Assembly: GCA_024349765.1 (NCBI GenBank) | Contig: AP026073.1 | Coordinates: 5,456,001-5,520,000 of the forward strand | Reading direction: 5' to 3' | Origin: Streptomyces nigrescens | Lineage (GTDB): Bacteria > Actinomycetota > Actinomycetes > Streptomycetales > Streptomycetaceae | Length of the DNA stretch: 64,000 nucleotides | In this document: piece by piece, positions 8,516 through 17,843 of the stretch | Numbering within the stretch: the stretch's first letter is position 1 | Layout: each line of letters opens with the position of its first letter | The notes under the pieces: generated by a model | What the model saw: only the letters and a program-made list of their open reading frames with translations | Told to the model about the DNA's origin: nothing | Databases searched by the model: none | Position numbers and translations under genes: made by a program

Positions 8516-9844
8516 TCAGCGCTGGTACCGCGCCAGGACCAGATTGCCGTCCCTGACAAGCCGTTTGCGGAGGGTGTCGAGGTCGATCGCGCCGCTGTAG
8601 TACTCCTGCAGGCCCGGGGTGGCGATCTTGTCCTTCCACTCCGGGTAGCCGCGGACGGACTGGGCCGGGGCGGAGCGCAGGGTTGCGGCGAGCGCGGTGC
8701 CGGTCGCCCAGTCGTACCGCCGCACCCGGAGCGCGGGGTTCCGTAGCGCCTCCTGGCCCGTCGGCAACATCCAGTCGCCCAGGGCCAGTCGGACCATGTT
8801 CGGCGGCCGGAGGAAGAAGTCGAGGAACGCCATCGCCTCCTCCTTGTACGGGCAGTCCGCGGCGATCGACAGGGTCTGCGGGCTCACGCCCTGGTCCTGC
8901 GTCGTTCCCTTCGGGGCCGGCAGCACCGTCCAGTCGAAGCCCTCGGGGGCCTGCTGGGCGATCTGCTGGCGGTACGAGAAGCCGAGCGGCACCATGGCGT
9001 AGCGCCCGGCGAAGAAGCCGGGGAGGGTGTCGGATCCGCCCATGCCCAGCGTCGTGCGGGCGGCGGTGCGGTCGACGTTCACCTGGTCGTGGATGATCCG
9101 CGGCACCACCTGGTCGACGGCGTCGAAGCGGACCTGCACCCTGCCGTCCGGGCGGCGGTGGAAGACCCGGCCGCCGGTGGACAGCGAGAGGTTGAGGGTG
9201 GCCGAGACCGGTTCCTTCAGCGGCCAGGCCACGCCGTGGTCGGTGCCACGGGTCAGCCGCTGGGCCGCCTCCGCGAACTCCTCCCAGGACCAAGGCTCTT
9301 CCGGGGTGGGGAGGCGGACGCCGGAGCGGTGGAGTTTCGCACGGTTGGCCACCAGTACCCGTGGTTCCTGGAGGAACGGGACGCCGTATATACGGCCGTC
9401 GAAGGTGGCGGTCTCCCAGCTGTGGCCGGGGATGTCCGCCTTGAGGCGGTCCGGCAGGAGGGAGGTGAGGTCGGCCAGGTCGCCACCGTAGGCGAAGTCC
9501 GCGAGGTCGTCGGAGGCGTCATGGATGATGTCCGGCGCCTCGCCGCCCTCGAAGGAGGTCAGCAGCTGGTCGTGGACGGTCGACCAGGCGCCCTGGACGT
9601 ACTGCACCTGGACGGTGGGGTGCCGGCTGTTCCACTCGGCGACCAGTTGTTCATTGGCCTTGACGGAGTCCTGCTGCCAGGCCAGCGACTGGAAGCGCAG
9701 GGTGATCCGGCCACCGGAGCCGCGCCGCGGGCGGTCGGCGGAGCAGCCCGGGAGCAGAGCCGCGGCCGGCAGCGCGGCGGCGGCCGCCAGCAGTCCCCGG
9801 CGGCTCCATCGGGCGGGGGGCCCGGGCACACGGGCGGCGGGCAT
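8516..9844 (-). CDS. Sugar ABC importer, lipoprotein solute-binding protein
   Basis: A 442-residue extracellular family 1 solute-binding protein. The N-terminus carries a twin-arginine-like SRRGLL (residues 14-19), a hydrophobic stretch and the lipobox LLPGC with Cys34 as the lipid anchor. This combination is common for Streptomyces Tat lipoproteins. The mature part begins ITLRFQSLAW and has the size of sugar-binding proteins. The ATG at 9844 shares a base with the stop of the upstream permease (TGATG), so it is the last gene of a three-gene importer operon. Ligand not determinable. Confidence 0.9.
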   Translation of the reverse strand: MPAARVPGPPARWSRRGLLAAAAALPAAALLPGCSADRPRRGSGGRITLRFQSLAWQQDSVKANEQLVAEWNSRHPTVQVQYVQGAWSTVHDQLLTSFEGGEAPDIIHDASDDLADFAYGGDLADLTSLLPDRLKADIPGHSWETATFDGRIYGVPFLQEPRVLVANRAKLHRSGVRLPTPEEPWSWEEFAEAAQRLTRGTDHGVAWPLKEPVSATLNLSLSTGGRVFHRRPDGRVQVRFDAVDQVVPRIIHDQVNVDRTAARTTLGMGGSDTLPGFFAGRYAMVPLGFSYRQQIAQQAPEGFDWTVLPAPKGTTQDQGVSPQTLSIAADCPYKEEAMAFLDFFLRPPNMVRLALGDWMLPTGQEALRNPALRVRRYDWATGTALAATLRSAPAQSVRGYPEWKDKIATPGLQEYYSGAIDLDTLRKRLVRDGNLVLARYQR

Positions 9845-10683
9845 CAGCTCTTCACCGCCCCGGCGAGCATGCCGCCGGTGATCCGGCGCTGGATGACGGC
9901 GAACAGCAGCAGGCCGGGGAGGGTGGCGAGCAGCGCGGCGGCGGCCAGCGGCCCGAGGTCGGCGACGCCCTCCGTACCGAGGAAGTGGGTCAGCACCACC
10001 GGGAGCGTCTGTTTTTCGGGCGACTTGAGCAGGACCAGGGCGAAGAAGAACTCGTTCCAGGCGGTGAGGAAGGCGAACAGCGCGGTGGCGACGATGCCCG
10101 GGGCGAGCAGCGGGCCGGTGACGGACCGCAGCGTACGGAGCCGGCCGGCGCCGTCGACGGCCGCCGCCTCCTCCAGTTCGCGGGGGACGGCCCGGACGTA
10201 ACCGGTGAGCATCCACAGGGCGAACGGCAGCGCCCAGACCACGTAGACCAGGATCAGCCCGATCCGGGAGTCGACCAGGTGGAGTCCCTTGAGGATCAGG
10301 AACAGCGGGATGATCACCAGCACCAGGGGGAACGCCTGGCTGACGACGACCCAGCCGGTGGCCGCCCGGGCGAGGCGGGTGCGGTGACGGGCGAGGACGT
10401 ACGCCATCGGGGTCGCCAGCACGACGGCGAGCAACGCGGAGACCGCCGCGGCCAGCAGGCTGTTGCCCGCGGCGGCCAGCAGCGGCTGCTGGTCGAAGGC
10501 TTGCCGGAAGTTCTCCAGCGTGGGCGCCTCGGGGATCCAGGTGGGGTGGGCGGCGGCCAGCTCGCGCGGCGGTTTGAAGGCGGTGGAGACCAGCCAGAGG
10601 AAGGGGAGGGCGAGGAAGGCGAGATAGCCGAGGAGCGCGGCGTACTGGCCGGTGCGGGTGGCGGTGCGGCGGAGTGCGGTCAT
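9844..10683 (-). CDS. Sugar ABC importer permease, MalG type
   Basis: A 279-residue inner-membrane permease of the carbohydrate uptake (CUT1) class, with six predicted membrane segments. The EAA loop is ELEEAAAVDGAGRLRTLRSV near residues 184-203, which contacts the ATPase. The terminal IQRRITGGMLAGAVKS is the MalG signature end. It overlaps the MalF-type gene by ATGA at 10680-10683 and the binding protein by one base. No ATPase gene lies in the operon. Confidence 0.92.
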   Translation of the reverse strand: MTALRRTATRTGQYAALLGYLAFLALPFLWLVSTAFKPPRELAAAHPTWIPEAPTLENFRQAFDQQPLLAAAGNSLLAAAVSALLAVVLATPMAYVLARHRTRLARAATGWVVVSQAFPLVLVIIPLFLILKGLHLVDSRIGLILVYVVWALPFALWMLTGYVRAVPRELEEAAAVDGAGRLRTLRSVTGPLLAPGIVATALFAFLTAWNEFFFALVLLKSPEKQTLPVVLTHFLGTEGVADLGPLAAAALLATLPGLLLFAVIQRRITGGMLAGAVKS

Positions 10684-11624
10684 CGGTCCTCGTCCCCCTT
10701 CAGCCGGCCGGCCAGATAGAGGGCCAGCAGGACGGAGATCACCGCGACCATCGCCAGGCCCATCGCGGCGGCGTACCCGAACTGCCCGTAGCGGAACGCC
10801 TCTTCGTACGCGAAGAGCATCGGCAGTCGCGTACGGCCACCGGGGCCGCCGTCGGTCAGCACGAAGACCAGGGCGAAGGAGTTGAAGTTCCAGATGAAGT
10901 TCAGGGCGGTGATGGCGAGGGCGACCGGCCGGAGGGCGGGCCAGGTGACGGTGCGGAACCGGCGCCAGGCGCCCGCGCCGTCGAGGGCCGCGGCCTCGTG
11001 CAGTTCGGGCGGCACGTTCTGCAGGCCGGCCAGCAGCGTGACCGTGGTCTGCGGCATCCCGGCCCAGACGCCGACGACGAGGACCGCGGGCAGCGCGGTG
11101 GCCAGGCCGCTGAGCCAGTCCCGTCCCTCGGCTCCGGACAGGCCGAGGCCGCGCAGGGTCTCGTTCAGCACACCGGCGTCGGGGTGGTAGACCAGCCGCC
11201 ACATGATGCCGACGACGACCTCGGGCATCGCCCACGGGATGATCGCCAGCGCCCGGGCCAGCCAGCGCAGCCGGAGGTTCAGGTTGAGCAGCAGGGCCAG
11301 GCCGAGGGCGAGCAGGAACTGCGGGACGGTGACACCGAACGCCCAGATCAGCCCGATCCGGAAGGAGTCCCAGAACAGGGAGTCGTGGAGCAGGTCGGAG
11401 AAGTTGAGCAGTCCGACGAATCCGGTGGATCGGGTCCGGCCCGACTGGGCGTCGGTGAACGCCAGGCCGATGCCGTACAGCAGCGGTCCGACACTCAAGA
11501 CCAGGATCGGGAGCAGTGCGGGCAGTACCAGGAACCAGACGCCGTGGTCGCGCCGGGGCCGGCCGGCGCGGCCGGGGCCCGCCGTGGTGGACCGCCGCGC
11601 CACCGCGGTCGGCGCTGCTGCCAT
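10680..11624 (-). CDS. Sugar ABC importer permease, MalF type
   Basis: A 314-residue permease, first gene of the importer operon. The N-terminus is basic, then there are six membrane segments and the EAA loop ELHEAAALDGAGAWRRFRTV near residue 205. NFIWNFNSFALVFVLTDGGP is the typical conserved segment before the last helices. It partners the MalG-type permease that overlaps its stop. The presumed promoter is in 11625-11809, shared with the divergent phosphotransferase gene. No local regulator is present. Confidence 0.92.
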   Translation of the reverse strand: MAAAPTAVARRSTTAGPGRAGRPRRDHGVWFLVLPALLPILVLSVGPLLYGIGLAFTDAQSGRTRSTGFVGLLNFSDLLHDSLFWDSFRIGLIWAFGVTVPQFLLALGLALLLNLNLRLRWLARALAIIPWAMPEVVVGIMWRLVYHPDAGVLNETLRGLGLSGAEGRDWLSGLATALPAVLVVGVWAGMPQTTVTLLAGLQNVPPELHEAAALDGAGAWRRFRTVTWPALRPVALAITALNFIWNFNSFALVFVLTDGGPGGRTRLPMLFAYEEAFRYGQFGYAAAMGLAMVAVISVLLALYLAGRLKGDEDR

Positions 11625-11809
11625 CGTTCGGACCCCCCGTCCCCGTGCCTCTCCCCCGGTGGCCGCTCCCCTGTCCGGCCGCCGTCATCGTCGTGAGAGC
11701 GGCTGCCGCCGTCAAGGTCCCGGCCGGATTCCGTGCAGGGTCTCCCCACCCGGGACACCAGGGGCACCTGCGACACTGAGGGCCGGTACGCATCGCAGGA
11801 GGCAGCACC

Positions 11810-12724
11810 ATGACCGAACCGAGCCCGGCCGCCTTCACGGAGGCGCGCGCCCGGGACGTACTCGCCGCGGCCGGGCGCCCGGAGGCGGCGGCCTCCGGGC
11901 GCCCGGAGGCGGCGGCCGACGCCCGGCTGCTCGCGCTCGGCGAGAACGCCGTCTTCGCCCTCGGCGAGCGCGGTCCGGTCGTACGGGTGGGCCGCAGCGC
12001 CGACCTCCTGGAACGCGCCGAGCGGGAACTGGCGGTGGCCGAGTGGCTGGCGGCCGAGGGCGTGCCGGCCGTGCGGGCCGCGGAGCCGGTGGCCACGCTC
12101 GTCGACGGTCATCCCGTGACGTACTGGCAGCGGCTGCCGGAGACCGTCCGGCCGGCCGGTCCCGAGGATCTCGCCGCGCTGCTCAAGCTCGTCCACGCGC
12201 TGCCGGAGCCGCCCTTCGCACTCCCCCGCCGCGAGCTGCTCGGCGGTGTCGAGCGGTGGCTGCGGCTGGCGGGTGACGCCGTATCGGCGCCGGACGCGGA
12301 GTACTTGCGCGGGCGCCGGGACGCCTTCGCGGCGGCCGCCACGGCGCTGGAGCCGCATCTGCCGCGCGGGCCGATCCACGGCGACGCGCTGACCCGCAAC
12401 GTGCATGTCGGGCCCGACGGGCCGGTGCTCGTCGACCTGGAGACCTTCTCCTTCGACCTGCGGGAGCACGACCTGGTCGTGATGGCGCTGAGCCGGGACC
12501 GCTACGGCCTGGCCGCGGACGCCTACGACACCTTCGTGTCCGTCTACGGCTGGGACGTACGGGACTGGGAGGGCTGTGCCGTGCTGCGCGGGTCGCGGGA
12601 GACCGCGAGCTGCGCCTGGGTGTCCCAGCACGCGCCCGGCAACCCGGCGGCGCTGAAGGAATTCCGGCGCCGGATCGCCTCCCTGCGCGAGAAGGACGCG
12701 ACGGTGCGGTGGTACCCCTTCTGA
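11810..12724 (+). CDS. Aminoglycoside phosphotransferase-fold kinase
   Basis: A 304-residue protein of the APH/choline-kinase fold. The catalytic loop is IHGDALTRNV (Brenner motif HxDxxxxN, near residue 190) and the metal-binding Asp lies in VLVDLETF about 17 residues later. The N-terminal lobe has the LGENAVFAL glycine-containing strand. The family includes antibiotic kinases and small-metabolite kinases; nothing identifies this substrate. A 24-bp duplication adds an eight-residue repeat (GRPEAAAS/GRPEAAAD) near residues 21-36. ATG 11810 is preceded by AGGAGG. Confidence 0.85.
   Translation: MTEPSPAAFTEARARDVLAAAGRPEAAASGRPEAAADARLLALGENAVFALGERGPVVRVGRSADLLERAERELAVAEWLAAEGVPAVRAAEPVATLVDGHPVTYWQRLPETVRPAGPEDLAALLKLVHALPEPPFALPRRELLGGVERWLRLAGDAVSAPDAEYLRGRRDAFAAAATALEPHLPRGPIHGDALTRNVHVGPDGPVLVDLETFSFDLREHDLVVMALSRDRYGLAADAYDTFVSVYGWDVRDWEGCAVLRGSRETASCAWVSQHAPGNPAALKEFRRRIASLREKDATVRWYPF
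11871..11918 (+). repeat. Exact 24-bp in-frame tandem duplication
   Basis: Two abutting units (11871-11894, 11895-11918) differ only at the last base. They encode GRPEAAAS and GRPEAAAD at the N-terminus of the phosphotransferase, a likely recent slippage event. Confidence 0.9.
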
Positions 12725-12732
12725 CCCGGCGT

Positions 12733-12756
12733 CGCGGGGCCCGGCTGTGCCCCGCG
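12733..12756. terminator. Bidirectional hairpin between convergent genes
   Basis: CGCGGGGC and GCCCCGCG form a perfect 8-bp stem with an 8-nt loop. It lies between the phosphotransferase stop (12724) and the convergent exonuclease stop (12813). Confidence 0.7.
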
Positions 12757-12812
12757 CCGGCCCGGCACCGCTGCGACCGGCCGTCGCCTGCCCCGGCCCG
12801 GCGGCCGCCGGA

Positions 12813-13532
12813 TCAGACCCTCGTCGCCTGATACGGGATCAGCGGCCAGGCCGGCTCGACTATCGCCTCCGGGTCGGTGCGCCGCAGATAGGCCTGGAAG
12901 GAGGCGGCCTGCTCGGCGGCCGCCTCTTCCTGGAGGGCGTGCAGCGCACGCGGCGACGGAAGGGCGACGGCCGGATACCGCTCACCGATGCGCCGGGCCA
13001 CCCCGGCCGCGGCCGCGGCGTCGGCGCCCGCCTCGTGTGCGCCCTCCAGCCGGACGCCGTAATGACCGCAGAGCGCCTGCAGCGCGCGGCGTCCCTTGCG
13101 GAAGCGGTCCACGTGCTTGTCGAGCACCAGCGGGTCGATGACCGGCGCGGGGGCGCGCCCGAGCCGCTCGGTCAGGGTCCGTACGCCGTGGCGCCGGCAC
13201 TCGCGGTCCAGGAGGGAGAGGTCGTAGCGGGCGTTCATCACCACGAGGGGGGTCTCCGCGCGCAGGGCCTCGGCCAGCGCCTCGGTGATCTCCTCTATCG
13301 CGGTCGCCGGCGGGCGACCGTGCATCTGGACATATGCGGTTGAAATGCCGTGAATGGCCGCGGCTTCCTCGGGTATCGGCACTCCCGGGTCGAGCAGCCA
13401 GGTCCGCTTCCCGGCCACCCGGCCGTCCCCCTCCAGCCGGATCAGGGCGGCGGTGACGATGCGGTCCTGCTCGACGTCCGTGCCCGTGGTCTCCAGGTCG
13501 AAGCCGACCAGCAGTTCCTGATGCCAGCTCAT
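12813..13532 (-). CDS. DnaQ-like DEDDh 3'-5' exonuclease
   Basis: A 239-residue exonuclease of the DEDDh class. The metal-binding set is Asp12 and Glu14 (FDLETTG), Asp104 (NARYDLSLLD), and His166 with Asp171 (AHEAGAD). It is a stand-alone proofreading-domain homologue rather than a polymerase epsilon fusion, and may act on DNA or RNA ends. The start ATG overlaps the stop of a 26-codon upstream ORF (ATGA), indicating translational coupling. Confidence 0.92.
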   Translation of the reverse strand: MSWHQELLVGFDLETTGTDVEQDRIVTAALIRLEGDGRVAGKRTWLLDPGVPIPEEAAAIHGISTAYVQMHGRPPATAIEEITEALAEALRAETPLVVMNARYDLSLLDRECRRHGVRTLTERLGRAPAPVIDPLVLDKHVDRFRKGRRALQALCGHYGVRLEGAHEAGADAAAAAGVARRIGERYPAVALPSPRALHALQEEAAAEQAASFQAYLRRTDPEAIVEPAWPLIPYQATRV

Positions 13533-13609
13533 GCCGGTACCTCACTTCGCCCGGCCCGGCCCGCGCCCGGCGCGTCCCTTACCGTGCCGAGCTCGCCACG
13601 CTCGCTCAT
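13529..13609 (-). CDS. 26-codon upstream ORF coupled to the exonuclease gene
   Basis: ATG 13609 follows a near-ideal AAGGAGG eight bases upstream. It reads MSERGELGTVRDAPGAGRAG and then six more residues before TGA, which overlaps the exonuclease start. The peptide is low-complexity and probably has no function of its own. Its excellent ribosome site suggests it loads ribosomes onto the exonuclease message. Confidence 0.5.
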   Translation of the reverse strand: MSERGELGTVRDAPGAGRAGRSEVPA

Positions 13610-13763
13610 GCGGCCTCCTTCGGTGGTACTTCCCCCGTTGCTCCGCCACTCTCCCACGCACCACTGACAATCGACCGGCCGCCCGTCCCCGCCCGGCGGA
13701 CCGGCCCGCGGAGAGAATCGCGAGCCGGGCACGATCGGGGCGGCGTCCCCCTAGGCTGGCCGC

Positions 13764-14585
13764 ATGGACCTACGGCTGGCAGGGCGCGCGGCGCTGGTGA
13801 CGGGCAGCAGTTCGGGGATCGGGGCGACGATCGCCGAGACGCTGGCGGACGAGGGGTGCGAGGTCCTCGTCCACGGCCGCAACGCGGGGGCCGCGGCGGC
13901 CGTCGCCGAGCGGGTCGCGGCGCGCGGCGTGCGGACGGAAGTGGTGCTCGGCGATCTGACGGAACCGGGCGTGGCGGAGCAGATCGCCCTGACCGCACGG
14001 GACTTCGGGGTCCAGATCCTCGTCAACAACGCCGGGCCGTTCGCCGAGCACGACTGGGAGAGCTCCCGGGCGTCCGACTGGCGGGCCGCCTTCGAGGGGA
14101 ACGTGCTGCCCACGGTGCGGGTCAGCCAGACGCTGCTGCCGTCCTTGCGCGCGCACGGCTGGGGCCGGGTCATCACCATCGGCAGCCGGGCCGTGCGGAC
14201 GCCGCTGCCCAACATGGTGACGTACTCCGCCGCCAAGGCCGCCGTGGTGAACATGACCACGAGCCTGGCCCGGCACCTCGCCGGGACGGGGGTCACCGCG
14301 AACTGCGTGAGTCCCGGGGTGATCGTCAGCCCGTCGATGTACCGGATGTTCGAGGAACGGGCGGCGGACTCGACGGACGAGGGGAACGGCGCCACCGCGA
14401 CCGCGAAGGCGGTGGGCCCCGTCGACGAGGCGGACATCGTCGCCGCGTACGCCGCGAACCCGACCGGGCGGCTGGGGCGCCCGGAGGACATCGCCTCCGC
14501 GGTCGCCTATCTGGCGAGCCCGCGCGCCGATTACGTCAACGGGATCGAGCTGCGGGTGGACGGCGGGATCACGGGGACTCCGTAG
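13764..14585 (+). CDS. Short-chain dehydrogenase/reductase
   Basis: A 273-residue classical SDR oxidoreductase. The cofactor motif is TGSSSGIG (residues 14-21), then LVNNAG near 90. The catalytic Ser is in TIGSRA, with Tyr155 and Lys159 in TYSAAK. GRLGRPEDIASAVAYLASP and VDGGITGTP form the typical FabG-like end. An Arg in VHGRN suggests NADP(H). Substrate unknown. It is convergent with the regulator gene at 14531 and their coding ends overlap by 55 bp. Confidence 0.9.
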   Translation: MDLRLAGRAALVTGSSSGIGATIAETLADEGCEVLVHGRNAGAAAAVAERVAARGVRTEVVLGDLTEPGVAEQIALTARDFGVQILVNNAGPFAEHDWESSRASDWRAAFEGNVLPTVRVSQTLLPSLRAHGWGRVITIGSRAVRTPLPNMVTYSAAKAAVVNMTTSLARHLAGTGVTANCVSPGVIVSPSMYRMFEERAADSTDEGNGATATAKAVGPVDEADIVAAYAANPTGRLGRPEDIASAVAYLASPRADYVNGIELRVDGGITGTP

Positions 14586-17500
14586 AGGTCCTCCGCCACC
14601 AGTTCCTCCGGGGTCCTCTCCGCCCCGTGCGCGTACGCCGCGTCGAAGGCCCTCGCGCCCAGCCCGGCGCGCGCGGCGGTCGTGCTGCGCGTCACGTCCG
14701 CGCGTTCCGCGGCCGGCTGGGGTGCGCCGGCCGCGGCGCGCAGGGCGTCCGCCGCACCGAGCAGTCGGGCCGCGGAGGCGAGGTGCCCGGCCAGCGTCCG
14801 GGCGCCGGCCAGGCCCTCCAGGGCCATGGCGACGGCGCGGGGGTCGCCGGTGGCGCGGGCCGCGGCGAACCCGTCGAGGTGGTGCCGGTGGGCGGTGGCG
14901 GCGTCGCCCCGGAGTTCGGCGAGGAACCCCAGTTCGGCCAGGACGAACGCGGTTCCCGGGTCGCCCTCCCGGCCCCGGCACCACTCCAGCCAGGGCAGCA
15001 GATGCGCCTCCGCCTCGTCGAGGCGGCCCTCCCTCCTGGCGCCGAGGGCGAGTCCGCACTCGGCGAACATCTCGCCGCGCCGGTGGGACTGTTCGGCGGC
15101 CAGCCGCAGCGCCCGCTCGTGGTGCTCCCGGGCGGCCGCCAGGTCGCCGGTCAGCAGCGCGATCCGGCCGAGCCCGGAGAGCTTGTACGAGACCTGGATC
15201 CGCAGGCCCAGCTCCTCGGCGCTGCGCAGTCCCTCCTGGTGGAGCCGGGCCGCGCGGCCGTAGTCGCCGGTGATCTCGGCGATCGCGGCCAGGGCGTCGC
15301 CGGCCTGCAACTGGCCCCAGCGGTCGCCCAGTTCGGCGAAGAGCGCGACGCTCTCCTCGGCGGCGCGGCGGCGGGCGGGCAGGTCCTCGCCGCCGGTGCC
15401 CTGGGCGCGACTGCTGAGCGCCGCCGCGGTGCCCCAGCGGTCGCCGAGCGCACGGAACGCGGTCAGCGCCCGCACCATCCGGTCCGCCGCCAGGTCCGGG
15501 TCGCCGAGGCCGACTTGGGCGTAGCCGAGGAACCACTGGGCCCAGGCGCGTTCGCCGGGGTCGTCGTGGGCTTCGTAGCGGCGGAGAACGGCGGCCGCCC
15601 GGGTCACCGGGTCGGCGTCGCCGCCGGCCAGGGAGGCCATGCCGACCTGCCAGGCCGCCGCCCGCAGCCGCCGGCCCTCCGGGACGTCCGGATGGTCCCC
15701 TTCGGACGCGGTCAGTGCCGCGTCCAGCGAGCGGCCCGCCTCCGCGAGCCGGCCGCGCAGGAACCAGTACCAGGCCAGGGCGTTCACCAGCCGGAGCGCC
15801 CGGTCCGCGGCGCCGTCCGCGACCGCGCCGTCCAGGGCGCCACGCAGGTTCGCGGTCTCCTGGTCGAGCCGCTCCAGCCACTCCCGCTGGGCCGCCCCGT
15901 ACAGCAACGGGGCTGCCTGCTCCGCCAGTTCGGTGTAGTGGAGCTGGTGACGCCGGCGTACCGCGGACAGCTCACCGGCCTCCCGGAGGCGTTCCAGGCA
16001 GTACGCGGCGACGGTCTCCAGGAGGCGGTAGCGGGTCCCGTACGGCGTCCGGGCGACCGCCACCAGCGAGCGGTCCACGAGCCTGGCCAGCAGCTCCAGC
16101 ACGTGCTCGCGGGCGATGCCGTCGCCGGCGCAGACCCATTCGGCGGCCTCCAGGGTGCAGCCGTCGGCGTGCACGGCCAGCCGGCGCAGCACGGTGCGTT
16201 CGGGGCCGGGCAGCAGCTCCCAGCTCCAGTCGATCATGGCGCGCAGGGTCTGCTGGCGGGGTGGGGCGCCGCGCCGGGCGGCGGCCGGCAGCCGGAACCG
16301 GTCGTCGAGCCGGGCGCTCAACTCCCGTACGCCCAGCACCCGGACGCGGGTGGCGGCGAGTTCCAGGGCGAGCGGGATGCCGTCCAGCCGGCGGCAGATC
16401 TCGGCGACCGCGGGGGCGCTCCCGGCGTCCAGCACGAAGCCGGGGTCGGCGGCGCCCGCGCGGGCCGCGAACAGGGCGATCGCACCGTCCGGGGCCAGCG
16501 GCGGCACGGGCCGGATCCGCTCGCCGGCCAGGCCCAGCGGTTCCTGGCCGGTCACCAGGACGCGCAACCGCGGTGCCGCTGCCAGGAGTTCGGCGGTGAC
16601 CTCGGCGGCCGCGTCGACGAGGTGCTCGCAGTTGTCCAGGACCAGCAGCAGGCGTTTGCCGCGGACGGCCGCGACCAGGCGCTCGGCCACCGGTCCGGCC
16701 GCCGCGCCCTCCTGGACGCCGAGCACGGCCAGTACCGCCTCGGCGACCTCCGCGGCGGTGCACTTGGCGCGGCGGCCGTGGTCCGGGTCGTCCGGGCGGC
16801 CGAGGGCGGCCAGCTCCACCAGCCAGATGCCGTCGGGGAAGTCGCCGGCCAGCCGGCCGGCGGTCTCCAGGGCGAGGCGGGTCTTGCCCACCCCGCCGGG
16901 GCCGGTGAGCGTCACCAGGCGGTGGTCGGCCAGGGTCTGGCCGACCTGGCGTACCGCGTCCTCGCGGCCGAGGAGTTCGGTGAGCGGGGTGGGGAGGTTG
17001 GTGCGGGGCCGGGGGTGTGGGTCCGGCTGCGCGCCGGGGGTGTGCGCCGGTGCCGTGATGGCCGCCGGCCGGGGCTGCCAGGGTTCCTGGCGCAGGATCG
17101 CCTGGTGGACCGCGGTCAGTTCGGCGCCGGGGTCGACGCCCAGTTCCTCGGCCAGCCGGGTGCGGATCTCGCCGTAGGCGGCCAGCGCCTCGCTCTGCCG
17201 GCCGGACCGGTACAGGGCGGTCAGCTGGAGCGCGCGCAGCCGTTCCCGGAGCGGGTGCCGGGCCACGAGGGCGGCCAGTTCGCCGGTCAGTGCGGCGTGC
17301 TCGCCCAGTTCCAGGCGGGCCGCGGCGTGCTCCTCCAGGGCGGTCAGCCGCTGCTCCTCCAGGGCCTCGGCCACCGGGCGGACGAGGTCGTCGTCCGCGA
17401 AGCCGGCGAACGCCGGGCCCTGCCACAGGTCCAGCGCCTCGGTGAGCAGCCCGGCCCGGTCCGCCGCGGAACGGGCGGTCCGGGCGCGGGTGGTGAGCGC

Positions 17501-17821
17501 GGTGAAGCGGCCGGCGTCGAGGGCGTCGGCGGTGATGTCCAGCCGGTAGCCGGGCGGGGCGGTGGCCACCAGTTTGCGGGCGCCGGGTTCGGCGGTGTCC
17601 AGGGCGCGGCGGAGCTGGGAGACCTTGCTCTGCAGGGACGCGGTGGGGTGGGCGGGCGGCCGCGGGCCCCAGAGGTGCTCGATCAGCCGGTCGGCGGAGA
17701 CCGGACGGCCGTGGTGCGCCAGGAGGGCGGCGAGCAGGGCCCGTACCTTCTTCTCCGGGACGGGGGCGGGGCGGCCGTCGGCGGACCGCACGTCCAGAGT
17801 GGCCAGTACGCGGAACTGCAT
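14531..17821 (-). CDS. SARP/AfsR-like regulator with NTPase and TPR domains
   Basis: A 1,096-residue large SARP. An OmpR-type winged helix lies at about residues 1-95 (KKVRALLAALLAHH, then PPGYRLDI). A bacterial transcriptional activation domain is at about 100-245. An NB-ARC/STAND NTPase has Walker A GPGGVGKT (307-314) and the Walker B-like LLLVLDNCEHL. A long TPR-like helical C-terminus follows. Such proteins activate secondary-metabolite or developmental genes, with the NTPase module gating activity. No biosynthetic cluster adjoins it, so targets are unknown. ATG 17821 chosen; GTG 17827 is also in frame. Confidence 0.92.
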   Translation of the reverse strand: MQFRVLATLDVRSADGRPAPVPEKKVRALLAALLAHHGRPVSADRLIEHLWGPRPPAHPTASLQSKVSQLRRALDTAEPGARKLVATAPPGYRLDITADALDAGRFTALTTRARTARSAADRAGLLTEALDLWQGPAFAGFADDDLVRPVAEALEEQRLTALEEHAAARLELGEHAALTGELAALVARHPLRERLRALQLTALYRSGRQSEALAAYGEIRTRLAEELGVDPGAELTAVHQAILRQEPWQPRPAAITAPAHTPGAQPDPHPRPRTNLPTPLTELLGREDAVRQVGQTLADHRLVTLTGPGGVGKTRLALETAGRLAGDFPDGIWLVELAALGRPDDPDHGRRAKCTAAEVAEAVLAVLGVQEGAAAGPVAERLVAAVRGKRLLLVLDNCEHLVDAAAEVTAELLAAAPRLRVLVTGQEPLGLAGERIRPVPPLAPDGAIALFAARAGAADPGFVLDAGSAPAVAEICRRLDGIPLALELAATRVRVLGVRELSARLDDRFRLPAAARRGAPPRQQTLRAMIDWSWELLPGPERTVLRRLAVHADGCTLEAAEWVCAGDGIAREHVLELLARLVDRSLVAVARTPYGTRYRLLETVAAYCLERLREAGELSAVRRRHQLHYTELAEQAAPLLYGAAQREWLERLDQETANLRGALDGAVADGAADRALRLVNALAWYWFLRGRLAEAGRSLDAALTASEGDHPDVPEGRRLRAAAWQVGMASLAGGDADPVTRAAAVLRRYEAHDDPGERAWAQWFLGYAQVGLGDPDLAADRMVRALTAFRALGDRWGTAAALSSRAQGTGGEDLPARRRAAEESVALFAELGDRWGQLQAGDALAAIAEITGDYGRAARLHQEGLRSAEELGLRIQVSYKLSGLGRIALLTGDLAAAREHHERALRLAAEQSHRRGEMFAECGLALGARREGRLDEAEAHLLPWLEWCRGREGDPGTAFVLAELGFLAELRGDAATAHRHHLDGFAAARATGDPRAVAMALEGLAGARTLAGHLASAARLLGAADALRAAAGAPQPAAERADVTRSTTAARAGLGARAFDAAYAHGAERTPEELVAEDLYGVPVIPPSTRSSIPLT

Positions 17822-17843
17822 ACGCACAACCGTACGAGGTACG

